Assembly (NCBI GenBank): GCA_007116605.1
Contig: SKID01000187.1
Location: forward strand, 1 to 7,668
Direction: 5' to 3'
DNA length: 7,668 bases
From: Tissierellia bacterium
Lineage (GTDB): Bacteria; Bacillota; Clostridia; Tissierellales; Dethiosulfatibacteraceae
Notes under the pieces: model-generated
What the model saw: only the letters and a program-made list of their open reading frames with translations
Databases searched by the model: none
Told to the model about the DNA's origin: nothing
Part shown: positions 1 through 6,451 of the stretch, piece by piece
Layout: each line of letters begins with the position of its first letter
Position numbering within the stretch: position 1 is the first letter of the stretch
Translations under genes and position numbers: made by a program

Positions 1-1
1 T

Positions 2-772
2 AAAGCAGGTCTTTATGAAATGAGCCCCAATATGGATTTAGCAACCATTACCCAGCTTTTATCAGAAGGGGGCAATGTGATTTTAACAGTCAATATCACC
101 ATCCCTGAAGGACTAGCCTTACATGAATTAGAACCAGTCATTACCAGACAGTTAGATATTTCATGGGAAGACTTTCAAGCCTTAGCTCTTGATGTGGCTT
201 ACTTTGCTCAGTTTTATTCCTTTTTAGACCCAGAAGTAATGCCCAGCTTAGAAGGCTACTTATTCCCAAACACCTACAATGTGTTTAAAGACACGGATGC
301 CAAGACCTTAATTCATCGCATGTTATCAGAATTTGATCGCATCTATGCCCAAGTCATAGGGCCTCAAATCCCAGATGACATGTCATTACAAGAGCTTATG
401 TCCATGGCAGCCATTGTAGAAGGAGAAGCCTTACTGGATGAAGAAAGACCCCTAGTGGCTTCTGTATTTTTTAATCGCATTGAAGCAGGATGGCGATTAG
501 AATCTTGTGCCACTGTTCAATATGCTTTAGGAGAGAGAAAAAGCGTCCTCACCTATGCAGACTTAGAAGTGGTATCTCCCTATAACACTTACCGCAATCT
601 AGGGTTACCTCCAGGTCCTATTAATTCCCCTGGCCTAGCTTCCATTGAAGCATCCTTAAATCCTGAAGAATCTATTTACATGTTCTTTTTGGCAAAAGGA
701 GACGGTAGCCATTACTTTACAGATAACTATCAAGATTTTCTACGGGCAAAAGCCAAATACATTGGAAACTAG
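2..772 (+). CDS. mltG: Endolytic murein transglycosylase MltG (YceG family), 5'-truncated by window edge
   Basis: MltG cuts nascent peptidoglycan glycan strands at the outer face of the cytoplasmic membrane and so helps set strand length. The frame is open to the left edge, with readable codons from base 2 (KAGLYEM...). The ATG at 20 is therefore internal, and the N-terminal membrane anchor lies outside the window. Family landmarks are clear: EGYLFPNTY at bases 251-277, the catalytic block AAIVEGEA with the expected catalytic Glu codon at 419-421, the ASVFFNRI segment after it, and a strongly conserved stretch from about 575 to 634 (SPYNTYRNLGLPPGP followed by NSPG). The C-terminus ends soon after GDGSHYFTDNYQDF, as in full-length relatives, so the 3' end is complete. 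Its TAG stop lies inside the ribosome binding site of the next gene. The same gene heads the trmR-trhP-udk cluster in Bacillus (yrrL). Assignment is by recognised motifs, not by a search. Confidence 0.95.
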   Translation, partial: KAGLYEMSPNMDLATITQLLSEGGNVILTVNITIPEGLALHELEPVITRQLDISWEDFQALALDVAYFAQFYSFLDPEVMPSLEGYLFPNTYNVFKDTDAKTLIHRMLSEFDRIYAQVIGPQIPDDMSLQELMSMAAIVEGEALLDEERPLVASVFFNRIEAGWRLESCATVQYALGERKSVLTYADLEVVSPYNTYRNLGLPPGPINSPGLASIEASLNPEESIYMFFLAKGDGSHYFTDNYQDFLRAKAKYIGN

Positions 773-778
773 GTGATC
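771..778 (+). promoter_or_regulatory. Ribosome binding site that decides the TTG start of trmR
   Basis: AGGTGATC matches eight consecutive bases of the anti-Shine-Dalgarno end of 16S rRNA. It starts inside the TAG stop codon of mltG, and its AGG core sits seven bases before the TTG at 781. This placement supports the TTG as the true start and suggests that ribosomes finishing mltG reinitiate on trmR. Confidence 0.7.
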
Positions 779-780
779 TT

Positions 781-1431
781 TTGGAACGCATCAATCAACC
801 CTATGTAGAACACTATCTAAAAAGCCTAATACATGAAGAAGACCCAGAAATTAGTCAATTTAGACAAATTTGTGAAGCCAGTCAAATCCCCATTATCCAC
901 GAGGAAGTGGGGCAGTTGATTAAATTTTTAATCCGCTTGACTGGGGCATCACGCATTTTAGAAATTGGCACAGCTGTGGGGTTTTCTTCTATTTTTATGT
1001 CTAAAATCATTCACAATCCCAAGGGCTATATTACCACCATAGAAAGAAATCCTAAAATGGTCTCCCAAGCCATTGAAAACTTTAAAAGCTATACTTGTCC
1101 CACCCCTATAGAGTTTTTACAAGGTCAAGCAGAAGATCTTATTGAACAGCTAGATCAAGCCTATGATATCTTGTTTTTAGATGGGGCCAAAAGCAAGTAT
1201 CGTTTAATTTACGAAAAAGCAGGCCATTTGTTGCGACCAGGAGGCTTAATCATTGCCGATAATGTCCTTCATAAAGGCATGACGGCAACCGATGATTTAG
1301 TGGTAAGACGACAAAGAACTATTGTGAGAAATATGCGAGAATTTTTAGACTACTTAAGTCATGACAAACAATTTGAGACCACCATTCTACCCATGGGTGA
1401 TGGGGTGGCTTTAACCTGGAAACAAGGTTAA
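781..1431 (+). CDS. trmR: SAM-dependent O-methyltransferase, TrmR type (tRNA 5-hydroxyuridine-34 methyltransferase)
   Basis: This 216-residue protein belongs to the class I, metal-dependent O-methyltransferase family (methyltransferase family 3, YrrM). In B. subtilis the homologue methylates 5-hydroxyuridine at wobble position 34 of tRNA to 5-methoxyuridine, using S-adenosylmethionine. The SAM-binding motif I is ILEIGTAVGFSS at residues 59-70. An acidic loop TTIER (residues 85-89) should contact the SAM ribose. LFLDGAKSKY (131-140) and ADN (159-161) supply the typical metal-binding set D134, D160 and N161. The start is TTG, preferred because AGGTGATC lies just upstream at 771-778. The gene follows mltG by eight bases and precedes a U32 hydroxylation protein that would make its substrate. 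This context favours TrmR over a catechol or caffeoyl-CoA methyltransferase of the same fold. The exact tRNA substrate is inferred from family and synteny. Confidence 0.85.
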   Translation: MERINQPYVEHYLKSLIHEEDPEISQFRQICEASQIPIIHEEVGQLIKFLIRLTGASRILEIGTAVGFSSIFMSKIIHNPKGYITTIERNPKMVSQAIENFKSYTCPTPIEFLQGQAEDLIEQLDQAYDILFLDGAKSKYRLIYEKAGHLLRPGGLIIADNVLHKGMTATDDLVVRRQRTIVRNMREFLDYLSHDKQFETTILPMGDGVALTWKQG

Positions 1432-1446
1432 ATTAAAGGAGGAAGC

Positions 1447-2670
1447 ATGTTTAAACCGGAAATATTAGCCCCTGCTGGCAATATGGAAAAATTGCAAATG
1501 GCTGTCACCTATGGTGCTGACGCAGTATACTTTGCAGGCTCCCAATTAGGTCTAAGAGCAGGTGCCAAAAACTTTAAAGAAGAAGAAATCAAAGAAGCAG
1601 TAGACTATTGCCATGACCATGGCGTCAAAGCCTATATTACGGTAAATGTCATCGCCCATGATGAACATTTAATTGGCATTGAAGACTATTTAACTTTTCT
1701 AAACTCTATTGGTGCCGATGCCATTATAGTCTCTGATCCTGGAGTATTACAATTAGCCAAAAAATTCGCTCCAAATGCAGAGATTCATTTAAGCACACAA
1801 GCCAATACCACCAATGCCCAAACAGCCAATTTTTGGCATGATGTAGGCGTGGATCGCATTGTATTAGCCAGAGAGCTGACTTTAGAAGAAATTACACAAA
1901 TTATTCAAAGAAAAAAAGACACCCTTAAAATCGAAGCCTTTGTCCATGGGGCCATGTGTATATCCTACTCAGGCCGATGCCTATTAAGTAGCTATATGAC
2001 AGGCAGAAATGCAAATTTAGGGGACTGTGCCCATCCTTGTCGATGGAAATACAACTTAGTAGAAGAAATGCGACCAGACGAATACTATCCGGTCATTGAA
2101 GACGAAAACGGCACCTTTATTATGAACTCAAAAGACTTATGCACCATTACTTTTTTAGACCAGCTCTACCAAGCAGGTATAGAAAGTTTTAAAATAGAAG
2201 GACGGATGAAAAGCGCTTACTACAATGCCATTGTGGTCAGGTCCTATAAGCATGCCTTAAAAGAAGTCATGGAAGGCAAACCCATCGATCCCTATTGGTT
2301 AGATGAAATCAAAAAAGCATCCCATCGCGATTTCACTCCTGGATTTTACTTTGGCAATCCTAAAGAAGAAGGACAACTCTATACCTCAAGCTCCTATATT
2401 CGCCACTACGACTTTGTTGGCCGAGTACTAGACTATGATGAAAGCACAGGCATGGCCACAGTAGAACAGCGGAACAAATTTTCAGTAGGAGACACTGTAG
2501 AAATCTTTGGTCCAGACATTCGCCACTTTGATGCCACCATCACACAAATGCTAGACCACAAAGGACAAGCCATCGAATCAGCACCCCATGCTCAGCAGAT
2601 CATTCAAATCAAAGTACCCCAACCCGTCAAACCGTGGGACTTAATTCGAAAACAAAGGGAGGATGTATGA
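1447..2670 (+). CDS. trhP: U32-family tRNA hydroxylation protein, TrhP type (former peptidase U32)
   Basis: This 407-residue protein is a long-form U32 member. Relatives in B. subtilis (YrrN/YrrO) and E. coli (YegQ) make 5-hydroxyuridine at tRNA position 34 in a prephenate-dependent way; the older 'collagenase-like peptidase' label is probably wrong here. The N-terminal half is a TIM-barrel-like domain starting EILAPAGNMEKL. The U32 signature runs from E163 to S181 (EAFVHGAMCISYSGRC, then LLS). C171, C178, C194 (or C198) and C232 are candidate ligands for the Fe-S cluster known in this family. SFKIEGRMKS (247-256) is another conserved block, and a C-terminal beta-rich U32 domain covers roughly 320-390. 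AAAGGAGG at 1435-1442 fits the ATG at 1447. Bacillus carries two adjacent U32 genes (a short one and a long one); only one long copy is present here. The stop overlaps the udk start as ATGA. Confidence 0.88.
   Translation: MFKPEILAPAGNMEKLQMAVTYGADAVYFAGSQLGLRAGAKNFKEEEIKEAVDYCHDHGVKAYITVNVIAHDEHLIGIEDYLTFLNSIGADAIIVSDPGVLQLAKKFAPNAEIHLSTQANTTNAQTANFWHDVGVDRIVLARELTLEEITQIIQRKKDTLKIEAFVHGAMCISYSGRCLLSSYMTGRNANLGDCAHPCRWKYNLVEEMRPDEYYPVIEDENGTFIMNSKDLCTITFLDQLYQAGIESFKIEGRMKSAYYNAIVVRSYKHALKEVMEGKPIDPYWLDEIKKASHRDFTPGFYFGNPKEEGQLYTSSSYIRHYDFVGRVLDYDESTGMATVEQRNKFSVGDTVEIFGPDIRHFDATITQMLDHKGQAIESAPHAQQIIQIKVPQPVKPWDLIRKQREDV
2656..2662 (+). promoter_or_regulatory. Ribosome binding site fixing the udk start at 2667
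   Basis: AGGGAGG lies inside the last codons of trhP, four bases before the ATG at 2667. That ATG overlaps the trhP TGA stop as ATGA. A longer in-frame extension back to an ATG at 2634 adds eleven residues with no counterpart in uridine kinases and has no ribosome binding site, so 2667 is preferred. Confidence 0.75.
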
Positions 2671-3284
2671 AGACACCTATCTTTATAGGCATTACCGGAG
2701 GCAGCGGCTCAGGAAAAACCACTGTGGTGCAAAAAATCAAAACAGAAATTCCTTCAAAAAGTTTAACCATTATCGAACAAGACTCTTACTACAAAGACCA
2801 AAGTCACTTAAGCTTTGAAGAGCGATGCAAAACCAACTATGACCACCCCTTAGCCTTTGACAATGACTTACTCATACAACATTTGATTGACTTACGCAAC
2901 AAAAATACCATCGAAAAACCCTTATATGACTATGAAATTCACAACCGAAAAAGTGAAGTCATGGCCGTAGAACCCACCGATATCATTGTCCTAGAAGGCA
3001 TCCTCATCTTTTATGACAAAAGGGTGCGAGATCTACTAGACATTAAAATCTTTGTGGACACCACCTCAGACATTCGATTAGTCCGACGGATCATTAGAGA
3101 CATGCAAGAAAGAGGGCGTAGCATCGAATCCGTCCTCAACCAATATATGCAAACCGTCAGACCTGCTCATGAGCAATTCATTGAGCCCACCAAAAAATTT
3201 GCGGACATTATCATCCCTGAAGGGGGACATAATTTGGTGGCCATCGACTTAATGGTGACCAAACTCAGGTCTATCCTGGCTTAG
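2667..3284 (+). CDS. udk: Uridine kinase (uridine/cytidine monophosphokinase)
   Basis: Udk phosphorylates uridine and cytidine to UMP and CMP in cytoplasmic pyrimidine salvage, usually with GTP or ATP as donor. The 205-residue product from the ATG at 2667 is close to the usual 205-215 residues. The P-loop is GGSGSGKTT (residues 11-19, with K17). EQDSYYKD (37-44) carries the conserved acidic residue D39. NYDHPLAFD (57-65), KPLYDYEIHNR (84-94) and VLEGILIF (108-115) are nucleoside-kinase landmarks, and the arginine-rich lid RRIIRDMQERGR spans 130-141. RPAHEQFIEPTKKFADIIIPEGG (in the last third) is typical of Udk rather than phosphoribulokinase. It is translationally coupled to trhP by an ATGA overlap. 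Bacillus has the same position for udk after the yrrM-N-O genes. It appears to be the last gene of this operon, as no gene follows for 390 bases, though no clear terminator hairpin is visible. Confidence 0.95.
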   Translation: MKTPIFIGITGGSGSGKTTVVQKIKTEIPSKSLTIIEQDSYYKDQSHLSFEERCKTNYDHPLAFDNDLLIQHLIDLRNKNTIEKPLYDYEIHNRKSEVMAVEPTDIIVLEGILIFYDKRVRDLLDIKIFVDTTSDIRLVRRIIRDMQERGRSIESVLNQYMQTVRPAHEQFIEPTKKFADIIIPEGGHNLVAIDLMVTKLRSILA

Positions 3285-3352
3285 ATTTCAAATGTGGCGC
3301 TACCTTTTTTGTTTTTTAATGATCAACATGTTCATGCCGTGGGATGTTTAAC

Positions 3353-3462
3353 GAGGATAAAACAGTATCTTTGCTGCTTAGTATTTAGACCCTTTGTTTT
3401 TATATTTTTATAATGAAACAAAGGATCACATAATGCGCGACTCAGAAACATGTTTTATCCTC
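3353..3462. repeat. Nested inverted repeat, 12-bp perfect outer arms (MITE-like or structured RNA)
   Basis: GAGGATAAAACA (3353-3364) and TGTTTTATCCTC (3451-3462) are perfect reverse complements separated by 86 bases. Inside them CCTTTGTTT (3391-3399) pairs perfectly with AAACAAAGG (3416-3424) around an A/T-rich loop. Allowing one extra base on each side, TTTAA flanks the element on both sides (3347-3351 and 3464-3468), which could be a 5-bp target duplication of a small non-autonomous insertion. The flank is A/T-rich, so chance is possible. The right arm runs into only four T's, so a normal Rho-independent terminator is not convincing. Function is unknown. Confidence 0.6.
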
Positions 3463-3470
3463 TTTTAAGC

Positions 3471-3625
3471 TTAGACAAGGGCGTGACGTAGAAAATGATT
3501 GATCTTTTTTTGTAAGGTAGCCCTTTGATTTTTAAGAGGATGAACTGTCATCCTAATAAGGAATGCAAGAGCTAGCGCTACCCAAAAAAAAGATAAAGTA
3601 GCCACAGAATGATTGATTTGTTCAT
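3471..3625 (-). pseudogene. Likely decayed 5' part of a small membrane-protein gene
   Basis: Reading the minus strand, an ATG at 3625-3623 opens the hydrophobic stretch MNKSIILWLLYLFF, which then hits a stop just after a run of eight T's (minus strand of 3584-3591). One base of shift at that run leads into a second protein-like stretch, WVALALAFLIRM then TVHPLKNQRATLQKK then INHFLRHALV, ending at a stop at 3471-3473. Joined, this looks like a lysine-led transmembrane segment followed by a basic cytoplasmic loop. I have a weak impression of clostridial small membrane proteins with a heme- or ferric-reductase-like 'LRKHH' region, but cannot confirm a family. There is no ribosome binding site before the ATG and no continuation past FLRH, so it is probably a broken remnant. 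A short unrelated open frame remains possible. Confidence 0.35.
3502..3594. repeat. Imperfect long inverted repeat with apical hairpin
   Basis: Three pairing blocks stack in order: ATCTTTTTTT (3502-3511) with AAAAAAAAGAT (3584-3594), GGTAGC (3516-3521) with GCTACC (3577-3582), and AGGATGA (3537-3543) with TCATCCT (3548-3554) around the loop ACTG. Large unpaired stretches lie between the blocks. No T-tract follows on the + strand, so it does not look like a terminator for udk. It overlaps the minus-strand coding remnant, so part of the symmetry may be chance. Confidence 0.45.
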
Positions 3626-3640
3626 TTAATGTGGTATGAT
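3613..3640 (+). promoter_or_regulatory. Probable sigma-A promoter of the pilBTC operon, extended -10
   Basis: TTGATT (3613-3618, four of six consensus bases) lies 16 bases before TATGAT (3635-3640, five of six). A TG one base before the -10 (3632-3633) gives the extended -10 pattern TGGTATGAT. Transcription would start near 3647, leaving a leader of about 28 bases that contains only the ribosome binding site. That leaves no room for a riboswitch downstream of this start. Predicted from sequence only. Confidence 0.55.
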
Positions 3641-3674
3641 GTATATATATCGACAAACATAAGCAGGTGATACA

Positions 3675-5366
3675 ATGGCAAAATACAACCGTTCCCACAA
3701 ACTAGGCGACATTTTATTACTTTCAGGAAAAATTACTGAAGAACAATTATTAGAAGCCCTACAAAAACAAAAAGAAACAGGCCAGAAATTAGGAGAAGTA
3801 CTAGTTTCAGAAGGTTGGCTTACAGAAAAAGAAATCATCGATACTCTAGAGTTGCAAATGGGTATCGAAACTTATAATATACAAAGCAATATCGTCGAAC
3901 CAGAAGTCCCTAAACTGATTTCCGAAAGCTTAGCACGTAGATACACTGCTATACCCGTTAAAACAATGAACAATCGATTAATTGTGGCCATGTATGACCC
4001 ACTCAATATTTATGCCATTGATGATATTGAAATAGCCACCGGCTTAAAAATAGAACCCGTTTTAGCAACAAAAAAAGATATAACCAATGCCATAGATCAA
4101 TATTTTGGGAAACAATCTGCAGAAAAAGCTGTAGCTGATTTTGCAAGAGAATACAGCGGAGACAGCGATGCAAATGTTAACGAAGAATCCTTAGAAGCCA
4201 TAAAAAATGCTCCCGTGGTACGTCTTGTTAACTCCGTCATCACCCAAGCTGTAAAATCAAGAGCCAGTGATATTCATATTGAGCCCTATGAGACCATTGT
4301 GCGCATCCGTTTTAGAATTGACGGACAATTGCAAGAAATCATGACGCCAGCAAAACAAACTCATTCACCCATAGTGACAAGAATAAAAATTATAGCTAAT
4401 CTTAATATTGCCGAAAAACGCAATCCACAAGATGGACGTGTTGAAGTGCAAATAGATGGCATGAGAGTAGATATGAGGATATCCATTTTACCCACTATTC
4501 ATGGAGAAAAAATAGTTATCCGATTACTAGACCGTGCTGGGATTTTAAAAAGCAAAAGCCAACTTGGCTTTACAGACTATAACCTACAACGATTTAATGA
4601 TATTATGGACACACCCAATGGGATTATTTTAGTGACTGGCCCCACTGGAAGTGGAAAAACCACAACCCTATATACCGTTCTAAATGATTTTAACACCGTT
4701 GACACAAATGTGATTACCGTAGAAGATCCAGTAGAGTACCAATTAGATGGGATTAACCAAGTTCAAGTGAATGAAAAGGCAGGACTTACCTTTGCCAGTG
4801 GATTACGGTCCATACTACGTCAAGATCCAGACATTATCATGATTGGGGAGATAAGAGATGTAGAGACAGCTCAAATTGCAGTTAGAGCTGCCATTACTGG
4901 ACATATTGTTATCAGTACCCTCCATACCAATGATGCCCCATCCACCATTGTAAGACTAATTGATATGGGAGTGAAGCCCTATTTAATTTCTTCCTCAGTC
5001 AAAGGCATAGTAGCCCAGAGACTAGTGAGAACCATTTGTCCTCATTGCCGAAAAGAAGTAGAGGCCACATTCACCGAAAAAACCATATTAGGTGTTGACC
5101 CCAAGACCACTCTAAAACTATACAAGGGAGAGGGCTGTCAAAAATGTTTTGACACTGGCTACTTAGGAAGAATCGCTATCCATGAGATTATGAAAATGAC
5201 AGAGGAAATTAGAAGAATCATAGATGTTTCTGAATCTACAGACGCTATTCGTGAATCAACAAAAACCCAAGACATGCGCACCCTCTATGACAACTGTATA
5301 GAGCTTGTGTTAAACGGAAAAACAACAGTGGATGAACTATTAAGAGTCGCCCATACCATTGATTAA
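3675..5366 (+). CDS. pilB: Type IV pilus extension ATPase PilB with MshEN-type N-terminal domain
   Basis: PilB is the hexameric cytoplasmic ATPase that drives pilin polymerisation through the platform protein PilC. The 563 residues match the usual length. Residues 9-61 hold two 24-residue MshEN motifs (KLGDILLLSG... and KLGEVLVSEG...) split by exactly five residues, the layout known to bind c-di-GMP in MshE-like ATPases. The GspE/PilB core follows: Walker A GPTGSGKTT (322-330), Asp box ITVEDPVEYQ (347-356), Walker B with DPDIIMIGEIRD (384-395, catalytic E392), and His box ending STLHTND (414-420). Four cysteines, CPHC (455-458) and CQKC (488-491), form the zinc site typical of PilB/GspE and absent from PilT. 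AGGTGAT at 3665-3671 precedes the ATG. First gene of the pilB-pilT-pilC operon. A type II secretion GspE is less likely because pilT follows directly. Confidence 0.95.
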   Translation: MAKYNRSHKLGDILLLSGKITEEQLLEALQKQKETGQKLGEVLVSEGWLTEKEIIDTLELQMGIETYNIQSNIVEPEVPKLISESLARRYTAIPVKTMNNRLIVAMYDPLNIYAIDDIEIATGLKIEPVLATKKDITNAIDQYFGKQSAEKAVADFAREYSGDSDANVNEESLEAIKNAPVVRLVNSVITQAVKSRASDIHIEPYETIVRIRFRIDGQLQEIMTPAKQTHSPIVTRIKIIANLNIAEKRNPQDGRVEVQIDGMRVDMRISILPTIHGEKIVIRLLDRAGILKSKSQLGFTDYNLQRFNDIMDTPNGIILVTGPTGSGKTTTLYTVLNDFNTVDTNVITVEDPVEYQLDGINQVQVNEKAGLTFASGLRSILRQDPDIIMIGEIRDVETAQIAVRAAITGHIVISTLHTNDAPSTIVRLIDMGVKPYLISSSVKGIVAQRLVRTICPHCRKEVEATFTEKTILGVDPKTTLKLYKGEGCQKCFDTGYLGRIAIHEIMKMTEEIRRIIDVSESTDAIRESTKTQDMRTLYDNCIELVLNGKTTVDELLRVAHTID

Positions 5367-5367
5367 A

Positions 5368-5373
5368 AGAGGT
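5368..5373 (+). promoter_or_regulatory. Ribosome binding site fixing the pilT start at 5380
   Basis: AGAGGT just after the pilB stop codon sits six bases before the ATG at 5380. A TTG at 5359 in the same frame would overlap the end of pilB and add seven residues (starting MIKRGND), but this site would then fall inside the coding sequence. The ATG is also where PilT proteins normally begin. Confidence 0.7.
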
Positions 5374-5379
5374 AATGAT

Positions 5380-6435
5380 ATGTACAAAATAAATGACATC
5401 CTACAAATGACTATTGATATGAAAGCTTCAGACCTACATGTGGCAACAGGCTATTACTTAACAATGCGTATAGACGGCAAATTACAAATTGTTGGAGACA
5501 CTATTTTAAAACCGAATGACACCTTGTCCCTAGCCCAACAAGTCCTTAATGATCATCAAATGAAAGTTGTGGAAGAAAGAGGCGATGTGGATATTTCACT
5601 ATCACTAAAAAACATTGGAAGGTTTCGAGTCAATGTTTTTAAACAAAGAGGATCTTTTGGACTAGCCATAAGAGCCGTATCCATGGAAATTCCCACATTA
5701 GAAGAGCTAAGTTTACCAGCCATACTAGAAGACTTGACAAGAACTTCAAGAGGACTCATCCTAGTCACAGGTCCCACAGGAAGTGGTAAATCCACTACCC
5801 TAGCTTCTATGATTAATATTATTAACAAAGAACGTAGCCAACACATTATCACCTTAGAAGACCCCATCGAATACTTGCATCGACACAAGAAATGCATTGT
5901 CAATCAAAGAGAGCTCAATGTAGATTTTGTTAGTTTTGCTCAAGGACTAAAATCTTGTTTAAGACAAGATCCAGATGTGATTTTATTAGGGGAAATGAGA
6001 GATTTAGAATCTATCGAAATCGCATTAAAAGCAGCGGAAACCGGACACTTGGTTTTTTCAACCCTGCATACCATTGGGGCAGCCAGTACGGTGGATCGAA
6101 TTATCGATGTCTTTCCACCCCATCAACAACAACAAGTGGCAGTACAACTTGCCAATGTGTTAGTAGCAGTCATCTCTCAACAATTATTAGTAAAAATTAT
6201 GGGTGGACGAACTGTTGCCACTGAAGTGATGATTGCTAATCCAGCCATAAAAAACAATATTCGAGAAAGAAAGACCCATCAAATCATGAGCAGTATTCAA
6301 ACAGGATCAAAGTTTGGCATGCATTCGATGGATACAGATTTAATTTATCTCTATCGGAAACAAATGATTTCAAAAGAAACACTTTATAATGCTTGTGTGG
6401 ACAAAGAATTTGTTAACCGTTTTGTTCAAAGATAA
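5380..6435 (+). CDS. pilT: Type IV pilus retraction ATPase PilT
   Basis: PilT is the hexameric ATPase that powers pilus disassembly and so twitching motility and retraction. From the ATG at 5380 the product is 351 residues, normal for PilT. The N-terminal PAS-like domain starts with the typical INDILQMTIDMKASDLHV. Walker A is GPTGSGKST (131-139), the Asp box TLEDPIEYLH (158-167), Walker B with DPDVILLGEMRD (197-208, E205), and the His box ends STLHT (227-231). The C-terminal PilT signature, usually AIRNLIRE, reads AIKNNIRE at 289-296, followed by KTHQIMSSIQTGSKFGM and then HSMD. The zinc cysteines and MshEN domain of PilB are absent, which separates PilT from a second extension ATPase. The gene starts 13 bases after pilB and ends 16 bases before pilC, so all three are probably on one transcript. 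Confidence 0.95.
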   Translation: MYKINDILQMTIDMKASDLHVATGYYLTMRIDGKLQIVGDTILKPNDTLSLAQQVLNDHQMKVVEERGDVDISLSLKNIGRFRVNVFKQRGSFGLAIRAVSMEIPTLEELSLPAILEDLTRTSRGLILVTGPTGSGKSTTLASMINIINKERSQHIITLEDPIEYLHRHKKCIVNQRELNVDFVSFAQGLKSCLRQDPDVILLGEMRDLESIEIALKAAETGHLVFSTLHTIGAASTVDRIIDVFPPHQQQQVAVQLANVLVAVISQQLLVKIMGGRTVATEVMIANPAIKNNIRERKTHQIMSSIQTGSKFGMHSMDTDLIYLYRKQMISKETLYNACVDKEFVNRFVQR

Positions 6436-6451
6436 TTAAAGGGGGGATATA

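Larger units (their letters stand above)
3285..3674. other. 390-base intergenic region with inverted repeats, a decayed ORF and the pil promoter
   Basis: No intact gene is visible here on either strand. From left to right it holds a T-rich tract just after udk (TTTTTTGTTTTTT, 3305-3317) without a good GC stem in front; a nested inverted repeat (3353-3462); a minus-strand coding remnant (3471-3625) that itself overlaps an imperfect inverted repeat (3502-3594); and a promoter just before pilB (3613-3640). The palindromic octamer AACATGTT occurs twice (3325-3332 and 3447-3454), and GCGCTACC occurs twice (3297-3304 and 3575-3582). The region separates a housekeeping operon from a pilus operon and looks like a site of past rearrangement. 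Confidence 0.7.

Noticed and set aside
2634..2666. Eleven-residue N-terminal extension of uridine kinase
   Set aside because: It lies inside trhP without a ribosome binding site. The ATG at 2667 has AGGGAGG four bases upstream and gives a standard Udk N-terminus.
3285..3317. Possible Rho-independent terminator after udk, ending in TTTTTTGTTTTTT
   Set aside because: The T-tract is good, but the only symmetry before it (GTGGCGCTAC, or CAGG/CCTG in the last udk codons) is too short or leaves no loop for a stable stem. A Rho-dependent end or read-through is equally possible.
3318..3660. c-di-GMP-I or c-di-GMP-II riboswitch upstream of the pilus operon
   Set aside because: This was an expected possibility for a clostridial pilus operon, but the conserved core strings of both classes were not found by eye, and the best promoter lies too close to pilB to leave room for an aptamer.
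3626..3838. Minus-strand open frame of 70 codons overlapping the start of pilB
   Set aside because: It lies mostly opposite the well-conserved MshEN domain of pilB and has no protein-like pattern or ribosome binding site.
5556..5903. Minus-strand open frame of 115 codons inside pilT
   Set aside because: It lies opposite the PilT PAS-like domain and Walker A; composition is that of an antisense shadow and no ribosome binding site was seen.
5955..6224. Plus-strand open frame of 89 codons inside pilT in another frame
   Set aside because: It overlaps the Walker B and His-box coding region of pilT, and the product is low-complexity (Ser/Thr/Gln/Cys-rich) with no recognisable features.
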